A stretch of 55,069 nt of DNA from Candidatus Hodarchaeota archaeon. GTDB taxonomy: Archaea > Asgardarchaeota > Heimdallarchaeia > Hodarchaeales > Hodarchaeaceae. Both the position numbers and the translations under genes were made by a program. The stretch is taken from NCBI GenBank assembly GCA_029856365.1, contig JAHQWW010000014.1, forward strand, positions 1 to 55,069. The letters are read 5' to 3'. Positions 17,694-24,202 of this stretch are shown here, piece after piece. Every line of letters starts with the position of its first letter. The stretch's first letter is position 1. Below the pieces are notes generated by a model, which was not told the DNA's origin, searched no databases, and saw only the letters and a list, made by a program, of their open reading frames with translations.

Positions 17694-18521
17694 ATGCACC
17701 CAAACATGTTTGGTTATCCTGTTGAAGTTTCCAAGCATGAAGATGGGGAATGGCCCTTCGATACAAAATTTGATCAAATAGAAATTCTTCAATGTCTTAA
17801 TGCTTTCTTTGGCCATCCAGATATGCATAGCAACATCTTTCAGTTTTATGAGGTAAATAGACCGGGGTATGGAATAGATCGAGGAGTTACCGTCCTGATT
17901 AATCAACAGAATGAATACTATGCTATCAGAATCTTTACAAAACCTGGTATTATATCCAATAAAGTTCCTTTTGATCCTGCAGCTTATATCAAAGATCGGA
18001 TTCAACGGCTTTATATGGCACTACGAGACCACTATCCAGCTACTTATTTCCTTAATACAAAACACCTTTTGATCATTCTCCAGCAGTTTGTGTTTTTTCC
18101 AGTATGTCAATTCATTAATCCTAGTGAAATAAGAGATCTCTTAGAGATAATGTGGTATGCGTCTAAAGCTCGTATCCTTCTTGACTATAATCAAAATCAT
18201 TGGTTAGTTTCGGATGATGGGCATCTATTATATGTCGATACTGATTTCATGGGACAAATCCTAAAGGATCGTTATAGTGCTCTGTCTGAAAATTTTAATC
18301 AAGCAATGGTGTTCATTAACCATAAGAATTGTAATATACTTGCCAAAATATTACCAGAATTTGCAACTAGGGGAAATAATTACGCTCAATTCTTGGATGA
18401 ATTTTTCCTTGTGCTTAAAAACTACCTAGAGAGCTGGGAAAAGGTTGAGATAATCTCTGAAAAAGTTCAAAGTAAATTAGATTGTTTTCAGAACATTTTT
18501 GACAAATACTGGGCTAGGTAA
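17694..18521 (+). CDS. uncharacterised protein with a kinase-like active-site pattern
   Basis: A 275-residue protein of no family I can name. It has N-terminal mixed alpha/beta sequence with many aromatic and His residues. A helical middle (KDRIQRLYMALRDHYP) follows. The segment around 180-200, reading NHWLVSDDGHLLYVDTDFMG, has the Asn...Asp-Gly...hydrophobic-Asp-x-Asp-Phe order found in kinase-fold phosphotransferases. The rest of a kinase, such as a clear glycine loop, is not evident, so this is only a hint. It is followed six bases later by a THEP1-type NTPase, so the two are surely co-transcribed. The ATG start at 17694 has no clear ribosome site. Confidence 0.6.
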   Translation: MHPNMFGYPVEVSKHEDGEWPFDTKFDQIEILQCLNAFFGHPDMHSNIFQFYEVNRPGYGIDRGVTVLINQQNEYYAIRIFTKPGIISNKVPFDPAAYIKDRIQRLYMALRDHYPATYFLNTKHLLIILQQFVFFPVCQFINPSEIRDLLEIMWYASKARILLDYNQNHWLVSDDGHLLYVDTDFMGQILKDRYSALSENFNQAMVFINHKNCNILAKILPEFATRGNNYAQFLDEFFLVLKNYLESWEKVEIISEKVQSKLDCFQNIFDKYWAR

Positions 18522-18527
18522 TCAAAA

Positions 18528-19070
18528 TTGTCCAGTGATTTAATGTTTAAACACATATTTGTAAGTGGGAGGCCTGGAATTGGAAAAACAACATTAATAA
18601 AAAAGATTGTAACAAAAATCAAAAGAACAAAGCCTAATTGGAATATTACAGGCTTTTATACAAGTGAATGTCGCCAAGATGGACAAAGGATAGGATTCAA
18701 CATTTATACACTAGATGGACAACAGGGTGTCCTTGCTCGATTGAATGACCCCAAATTCAAAACTACTTTTCGTGTAGGAAAATATTCAGTTAATATTGCG
18801 GATTTAAATAATATTGCTGTTCCTAGTTTGTATACAAATACAGATCTTCTCATAATTGATGAGCTAGGGAAAATGGAACTCTTTTCTCTTGAATTTAGAA
18901 AAGCTGTGGAACATGCGCTTGATAATTACCCCAGAATATTAGGAACGATTCCCTATTTCGAAAATTCTTTTCTTTCTTCTATTAAACGAAGACCTAACAT
19001 CGTAATATGGGAGTTGACACAGTTAAATCGAAAAAAGGTGTTTGAAAAGGTTATGGGGGTATTTAAATAG
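18528..19070 (+). CDS. THEP1-type nucleoside-triphosphatase
   Basis: A 180-residue P-loop NTPase of the THEP1/NTPCR family (about 175-190 residues in archaea). It has Walker A GRPGIGKTT at 14-22, the family block ITGFYTSECRQDGQRIGF, Walker B LLIIDELGKMEL, and the later region GTIPYF ahead of the C-terminal strand. These enzymes hydrolyse NTPs slowly and are linked to nucleotide house-cleaning or RNA metabolism. A TTG start at 18528 is supported by AGGT eight bases upstream, overlapping the end of the preceding gene. ATG 18543 is the alternative. The pairing with the kinase-like gene is unusual and may define a two-gene module. Confidence 0.88.
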   Translation: MSSDLMFKHIFVSGRPGIGKTTLIKKIVTKIKRTKPNWNITGFYTSECRQDGQRIGFNIYTLDGQQGVLARLNDPKFKTTFRVGKYSVNIADLNNIAVPSLYTNTDLLIIDELGKMELFSLEFRKAVEHALDNYPRILGTIPYFENSFLSSIKRRPNIVIWELTQLNRKKVFEKVMGVFK

Positions 19071-19101
19071 AATAAGCCACATTAAAGTGGTATTTGATCT
19101 A

Positions 19102-19281
19102 CTAAACTGGATCCTGGTTACTCCATGATTTTAATACGTAATCTTCCGCTCCACTTTCATACTCCCTTTTTATGTCGTCAGGAGAGGTTAAAGCAGACAG
19201 AATAATAGCTAGAATATCTTTATACTTTTTATTTTGTATTGTCAAAATAATTTGACTTATTAAAGATTTAATTTTTTTCAT
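19102..19281 (-). pseudogene. C-terminal fragment of a response-regulator receiver domain
   Basis: A 59-codon reading frame from ATG 19281 to the TAG at 19102-19104. Its last 40 residues follow the end of a CheY-like receiver: strand beta-4 with conserved Ser in AIILSALTS, helix with DDIKREYES, then GAEDYVLK with the conserved Lys before SW, where Pro is usual. The N-terminal half with the acidic pocket and phospho-acceptor Asp is missing. Upstream, the frame hits a TGA within about 13 codons. The fragment is thus either a broken gene or a rare mini-protein. It would not be phosphorylatable. Confidence 0.55.
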
Positions 19282-19389
19282 TGATCCTTTTTCTTTCCGA
19301 ATCAGAAGTCTTCAGAAGACTTAATTCAGTCTTAATTAACATTATCACATTTTAATTATCTCAAAATTTTAATTAGGGAGAACTAAATA

Positions 19390-20031
19390 TTAAAGATATA
19401 TTATACCAGTCTGAGAAAACCCAAAGTTGCGAATGAAACTATATGATACTTTGTTCTCATGGTATACTTCGCATACTAGTTCCATTACATTATTTTCTGC
19501 AAAATAACTCGCAGCTTTCGCTGCTAAAAGAAATGCAATTCGTTTACGTCGATAACGTGGATCAACTCCTATCCCTGCTATAATACCCTGTTTACCTAAG
19601 TGTTTTCCCTGTTTGATTAATGGTTCTATAACCAAAAATACAAAACCGACAATCCGTCCGTATATTTCGGCTATAAATGTAGAGTCTGGTTTGAAATGTT
19701 GTACATCTTCTAAAGTTAACGAGCGATAAGGGTCAGGTGCAGTAATGAAAGCCCTGTTGTAACAACGAATAAATTTTTCTGAATCTTTATTCGGATTAAA
19801 TTCTCTTATTTTTACTTTTCTTAGTAATTCTTCTCTATCATCATCTATTTCTTTTTCTATTTGTTTCATTACTGTTAATGCTTGATCCCAGCTCATTTTC
19901 ATTACAAAGAACTTGTATTTTTCTTTTATCTTCTTTTCATCTTTTTTTTTCTTTTTTGATATAGAATTTCGAAAAAAGAGTCGTCTAAGTTTGACGGACT
20001 CTCGTTCAGAGGGATCTGTTTTAATGGGCAT
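19390..20031 (-). CDS. GNAT-family N-acetyltransferase
   Basis: A 213-residue protein. The first ~70 residues are very Lys-rich and helical and unlike the family. The GNAT fold begins near KVKIREFNPNKD. The acetyl-CoA site is IIAGIGVDPRYRRKRIAFLLAAKA (motif A in the R/Q-x-x-G-x-G/A position, here with R-R-K-R-I-A). Motif B is the helix-strand around NKVSYSFIRNFGF. The acceptor is unknown. ATG 20031 is the first start; ATG 19902 would remove most of the Lys-rich extension. The basic N-terminus could bind nucleic acid or acidic partners if real. Confidence 0.8.
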   Translation of the reverse strand: MPIKTDPSERESVKLRRLFFRNSISKKKKKDEKKIKEKYKFFVMKMSWDQALTVMKQIEKEIDDDREELLRKVKIREFNPNKDSEKFIRCYNRAFITAPDPYRSLTLEDVQHFKPDSTFIAEIYGRIVGFVFLVIEPLIKQGKHLGKQGIIAGIGVDPRYRRKRIAFLLAAKAASYFAENNVMELVCEVYHENKVSYSFIRNFGFSQTGIIYL

Positions 20032-20158
20032 TCTTGGATTCCGTTCTTCTAGATCTTCTTTAATATGATCAGCTAAGACTGATTCTTTTTTCTTTATAGA
20101 TTAAAAAAATCTTTGAAGAGAAGGAATAATAATCCTTTCCCTTTTCGATGAATATTGA

Positions 20159-21100
20159 ATGAATTTGGTTGAATCCTTCCGTCAAGAGGTTATTGACACT
20201 CATGTTCACCCTATCCAATCATTAACCTCTGCCGAATCACTTATAAAAGAAATGGATAGAGCTAAAGTTACGAAAGCAGTTCTTTTAGCTCTTGACCTTG
20301 ATCCGAATGTTCTAGACACAAATTTAACCCTTAGAGACGAAATTGTGTATGATTTTTTGTCTTATTCACTCTTTATTGATCCATATCAGCTTCTTGATGC
20401 AATGAAAACGATTTTACGAGTGGGAAATACCTCAAACGCGCAAGTTGCAGATATAGTTCAACAATATCCTAACCGTTTCATTGGATTTGGCTCAGTAAAC
20501 CCATCGAAAGATAGTAAATATGTGAAGGTAAAACTTGAGGAAATCTCAGATCTTGATCTCAAGGGAATAAAACTTATCCCAACTTTACAATTCTTTAATC
20601 CAAGAAAGAATAAAAATCTGAAAACCATCTTCAAGTTTGCTAATAATCTAAGCTTACCGATACTAATTCACCTTGGGAAAGATCCAGGTCCCTGGGAAAT
20701 TCACACATTACAATGTGTAAAAAGGGGTCACCCTAAGTTCTGGGCTAAAATTATTAAGAAGTTTTCAAAGAATAAGATAATTTTTGCTCATCTTGGAGGA
20801 TATGGGAATACAGAGGATGAATCATGGTTGAATGAAGTTCTTGAGTTGAGCAAAAAAAATACTAATATTTATCTTGATACATCAGCAGTACCATACGATT
20901 TAGAAATTCCTTCAGTTGTTAAAAGTATTCGTGAAACATGTGGATTTGAAAAAGTACTGTTCGGCACTGACACCCCAGTAGTCATGGGAACATCCATGGA
21001 GCATTCAAGATATGTAATTGAGAACAATTCAATTTTGACTGAAGATGAAAAAAGATTGATTTTTTCAGAAAATGCAAAAAAGATTTTTCAAATTGAATGA
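20159..21100 (+). CDS. amidohydrolase family 2 (metal-dependent hydrolase)
   Basis: A 313-residue TIM-barrel amidohydrolase of the COG2159 type. It has the metal-binding D-x-H-x-H in VIDTHVHP (His15, His17), a strand GIKLIPTLQFF, LIHLGK with the next His, IIFAHLGGYG with another, and the terminal Asp in VLFGTDTPVVM. The usual substrates are aromatic or branched carboxylates, or lactone-like compounds; none is suggested by context. The coding frame overlaps the next gene's extended frame, but not its preferred start. ATG start at 20159; no clear ribosome site. Confidence 0.86.
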   Translation: MNLVESFRQEVIDTHVHPIQSLTSAESLIKEMDRAKVTKAVLLALDLDPNVLDTNLTLRDEIVYDFLSYSLFIDPYQLLDAMKTILRVGNTSNAQVADIVQQYPNRFIGFGSVNPSKDSKYVKVKLEEISDLDLKGIKLIPTLQFFNPRKNKNLKTIFKFANNLSLPILIHLGKDPGPWEIHTLQCVKRGHPKFWAKIIKKFSKNKIIFAHLGGYGNTEDESWLNEVLELSKKNTNIYLDTSAVPYDLEIPSVVKSIRETCGFEKVLFGTDTPVVMGTSMEHSRYVIENNSILTEDEKRLIFSENAKKIFQIE

Positions 21101-21176
21101 AGTGGTAATATACTCCAATCCGAATAATTCTATATTGAGAACTTTATATAATTATAATGATAGAGGACGATTACTT

Positions 21177-21959
21177 GTGCTTAAAGTGTGTGTTTTAGCG
21201 TCGTCTAGTAAAGGTAATGCTACTTTTGTCCGCGTGGGTACTGATAGATTCCTAATTGATGCTGGGATCAGTGCTAGAAGAATTAATAAAACACTTAATG
21301 AAATTGGAGAGAAAATCACTGATCTCACGGGGATTATCCTTACTCATGAACATCAAGATCATATTACTGGTATTAAAACCTTATCCAGAAAGTATCATCT
21401 AAAGTTCTGGGTAACTTTCGATACATATCAAAGAATAAGAAAGAAAGTAGGGAACTTCGATGCTGAGTTTATTGAGGTAGGGGAGGACTTCCGATTAGGT
21501 ACTGAACCAATTATTACCCCATACGAAATTCAACACGATTCTGTTGATCCTATTGCATTTCTTATTAAATCACATGATGGTGTTCCCCTGGTAGGTTATC
21601 TAAATGACTGTGGTAGAACCACTCCCTTCTTAATAGATGGATTTAGGAATGTGAAAGTATTAATAATTGAAGCTAACCATTCTTTCGATCTTCTTCTACA
21701 AAGCTCTTATCCTTCCTTTTTAAAACAACGATTATTAAGTCCTAAGGGGCATCTCTCGAATTGGAGTGCTGGTGAGTTCATCTCTGCAACAATGCCTCAA
21801 ATTGCAGTCCTTTCTCACCTCTCCGAAGAAAATAACACTCCTGAAAATACACTATCAGAAATCGAACCTATGTTGAGCTACCGTAATGAAAATTTAATAC
21901 CATTTTTAGTAATTGTTCCATATAAAGGAAGAAGTGCCATAATTAAGACTTTTCAATAA
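21177..21959 (+). CDS. metallo-beta-lactamase-fold hydrolase (YycJ/WalJ-like)
   Basis: A protein of about 260 residues. It opens with a strand VCVLASSSKGNATFVRVG followed by FLIDAGISARRI, the classic start of YycJ-like enzymes. The metal site T-H-E-H-Q-D-H-I-T-G is intact, and later ligands appear in YLNDCG, IIEANH, GHLSN and VLSHLSEENN. It is probably a nucleic-acid or phosphodiester hydrolase. I choose GTG 21177 because GAGG lies ten bases upstream and family similarity begins there. The longer frame to 21072 would overlap the amidohydrolase gene by 29 bases and adds residues with no family match. Confidence 0.85.
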   Translation: MLKVCVLASSSKGNATFVRVGTDRFLIDAGISARRINKTLNEIGEKITDLTGIILTHEHQDHITGIKTLSRKYHLKFWVTFDTYQRIRKKVGNFDAEFIEVGEDFRLGTEPIITPYEIQHDSVDPIAFLIKSHDGVPLVGYLNDCGRTTPFLIDGFRNVKVLIIEANHSFDLLLQSSYPSFLKQRLLSPKGHLSNWSAGEFISATMPQIAVLSHLSEENNTPENTLSEIEPMLSYRNENLIPFLVIVPYKGRSAIIKTFQ

Positions 21960-22019
21960 ATAGAAACTATAGTCGAAAGGATAATAGAGATGATGTTATA
22001 TTCCAGGTTACAGCTATTC

Positions 22020-22415
22020 TCACGGATCAAAGGAGGGTTGTTGCATGTACATTTTTTTAATCGAGACTAACTCACCATTTGTAAGAGTTAAAATTCCAAG
22101 TTTATTTGCAAGTTCCCGAGCTGTCGCTGAGAATTGGTTTGCGCAAACCATAACCTTCGCTAAACCGGGCGTACTTGTTTGTAGCCTTTCAGCTTCTAGT
22201 ATGACATTATACCCACACGATCTAGCCCAATCTTTAACTATTACTCCAATTTTTCCGCCTATATCGATATTCTTATCTTTTGATTGATGAACCAAGTAAG
22301 AAAATTGAACTTCTTTATCATTCTTAGCCCTTATAGTGACATTTGAATCAAAGTCAAATTGTCTGAACCGTAAAAAATCTCTCACTAAGTTATTCAACTC
22401 TAATTCCATTTCCAA
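22020..22415 (-). CDS. small restriction-endonuclease-like (Mrr/Hjc-type) fold protein, divergent
   Basis: A 131-residue protein. The second half (KIGVIVKDWARSCGYNVILE, then GLAKVMVCANQFSATARELANKLGILTLTNGELVSI) is arranged like the core of Mrr-type restriction endonuclease-like domains. There, a strand with polar residues is followed by a helix and a hydrophobic strand ending in a ligand-like loop and helix. The catalytic D-(E/Q)-x-K set is not clearly present: I see Asp and Glu in DIGGK and ILEAER but not a convincing lysine. It may be a non-catalytic DNA-binding relative. Other DNA-modification genes lie within 5 kb. ATG start at 22415. Confidence 0.45.
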   Translation of the reverse strand: MEMELELNNLVRDFLRFRQFDFDSNVTIRAKNDKEVQFSYLVHQSKDKNIDIGGKIGVIVKDWARSCGYNVILEAERLQTSTPGLAKVMVCANQFSATARELANKLGILTLTNGELVSIKKMYMQQPSFDP

Positions 22416-23036
22416 CCGACCATAACTGAGCTCAATAGCCCTATAGTTCTAACTCAATCATACTTAAAAAACTTTACCAACGGTATTAACTAGAGTAGTA
22501 CCCTTTCAATGCAATCGACTTTTCAGAAGTAACAATAAATATTCATCCTCTATTGAATCCTTGCCTTTTTTCGTCGGTTGAAAATACATATAGTAATAAA
22601 GAATGAATTTTTAGAATTACTGAGGAATTCTACAACTTAGCCTTCGAATCCTCTTAGAATTGTTATTGAGATCAATTTCTACTATAATAGTTCTTATTAC
22701 AGTTTTATTAAGAAATATCTAAACTTTAAATACCATTATGATGATTTTAAATCCATTTCCTTGTCTTATTGAATAAAATATGAATCTTTGTGCACTTTTT
22801 TATTCTGTTATGCGTTTTCTTCTTATTCTAGTATTTTTAAAAGAAGTTGCTGTTGGAAAGATAAAGCGCTGAGGATAAATAGCAATCCTCATTTCTACAT
22901 ATCTTAGATAGAATACACTAACCTTTTTAGTCTTTATGAGCTAATTATTTTTTAAAGTCAGATTCTTGACATTGACTCAACAGGAAAGCTCTGATTCTAG
23001 ACAAAATTTTTCAAAAGATAAACTATAAGATCACCA
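22416..23036. other. intergenic region, 621 bases
   Basis: The longest gene-free stretch, upstream of the histone-longin gene and divergent from the Mrr-like gene. Only short, low-information open frames are present, such as a 30-codon hydrophobic one starting near 22780. No tRNA, repeat array or clear hairpin was recognised. It may contain the promoter and a long leader for the histone-longin gene. Confidence 0.3.
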
Positions 23037-24161
23037 GTGGAGAAACAAAGCTTAATGTCAAAAAATCAAAAACAAGATGTCCAATTGGGCTTCGATCATA
23101 AAGAATGTTGGCAAATATTAAAAAAAACTGGTATTCCACGTGTATCAAAGGATAGTGTCGAAGCACTAAATAAATTAGTAACACGACGAGCCCGAGAACT
23201 TGCTACAAAAGCAGTTACTTTGGCTGCAGAAAAAGATCGAGATGAGGTTTTAGAAGAAGATTTCACACAAGCAGTAAGAATGTCATCTATTTCAACATAT
23301 GAAATTGGACAAGAGGCACCTTTTGTACATTATGTGTGGTTTATCAGTTCAGGGGGAACATGTCTTCTAAGTCGTTCTTATTCTGGATTAAAGTTTCCTG
23401 ATACGATCTTTAGTGGGCTATTGACTGGAATTTTAGATCTTATGTCAGAAGTTACTGGTAGAATGATTGAGAAGTTTTCAACTGATGATCTAACTATTCA
23501 CATCAGACGAATAGCAGATATTACAGTCGCAGTCATTTGTGATAGTGAACAAAGCGATCCTATTGATGAACTAACTGATTTATTAGCTTTCAGATTCGCT
23601 GATGTCTTTAACGAAGAAATACAGAAGGAAGTCATAGATACAAGCATCTTCGATGATTTTGCTCCAGTCTTAGATGCCCTAGTTGCTGGATCAGGTTTGA
23701 AAATTCCTATGGAAAGTTTAAGAATCATAAAAACCAGTGCTAGTCTAACTGACAAACAACTTGAGGAAACTGTCGATGCTGCCGCATTACGAGAAGAAAT
23801 GAGACGAGCACAGGAACGAATTCAAGATCTTGCTCTTTTTAAAACAGATGATAAAATCAAAGCTGCCAAAACAGCTAAAATAGAGTCATTATTTCATGAG
23901 TCTCCTGATGTTACTGAAATAAAAGCCGTATTGCGACAAGCCACAAAAGATATTAGAGAAGAATTCAATGGTGAGGAAGAACTTTCTCAGGAAGAATCAG
24001 TTGTTCAGGATATTTCACGAGAGGAAGTTTTGCAAGAGATTTCAAAAGATTTTCCAGAAATTACAACACAAAAGAAAAAACAAAAAGAAAAAACCGATAA
24101 AAAACCTATTAAGAAACCTAGAAAGAAATCAAAAAGAAAACGAAGAAGAAGGAAAAAATAG
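23037..24161 (+). CDS. histone-fold / longin-like fusion protein with a Lys/Arg-rich tail
   Basis: A 374-residue protein with three parts. Residues ~24-84 match the archaeal histone fold: ILKKTGIPRVSKDSVEAL, a long central helix LVTRRARELATKAVTLAAEK, then RDEVLEEDFTQAVRM. The R-V-S loop that contacts DNA in HMf-type histones is conserved. Residues ~94-215 look like a longin/roadblock-type domain: FVHYVWFISSGGTCLLSRSY, helix FPDTIFSGLLTGILDLMSEV, strands DLTIHIRRIADITVAVICDS, helix TDLLAFRFADVFNEEI. Residues 238-310 are charged helix, perhaps coiled coil. Residues 345-374 are almost all Lys and Arg, like a histone tail. GTG start; ATG 23055 is the alternative. The joining of chromatin and trafficking-type domains is unusual. 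Confidence 0.75.
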   Translation: MEKQSLMSKNQKQDVQLGFDHKECWQILKKTGIPRVSKDSVEALNKLVTRRARELATKAVTLAAEKDRDEVLEEDFTQAVRMSSISTYEIGQEAPFVHYVWFISSGGTCLLSRSYSGLKFPDTIFSGLLTGILDLMSEVTGRMIEKFSTDDLTIHIRRIADITVAVICDSEQSDPIDELTDLLAFRFADVFNEEIQKEVIDTSIFDDFAPVLDALVAGSGLKIPMESLRIIKTSASLTDKQLEETVDAAALREEMRRAQERIQDLALFKTDDKIKAAKTAKIESLFHESPDVTEIKAVLRQATKDIREEFNGEEELSQEESVVQDISREEVLQEISKDFPEITTQKKKQKEKTDKKPIKKPRKKSKRKRRRRKK

Positions 24162-24202
24162 AGAAACAAAAGACAATAATATATCCTTTTCATTTAAACG
24201 AT

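Noticed and set aside
22780..22875. Thirty-codon hydrophobic plus-strand frame
   Set aside because: No ribosome site, no conservation evidence and typical of chance in AT-rich DNA.
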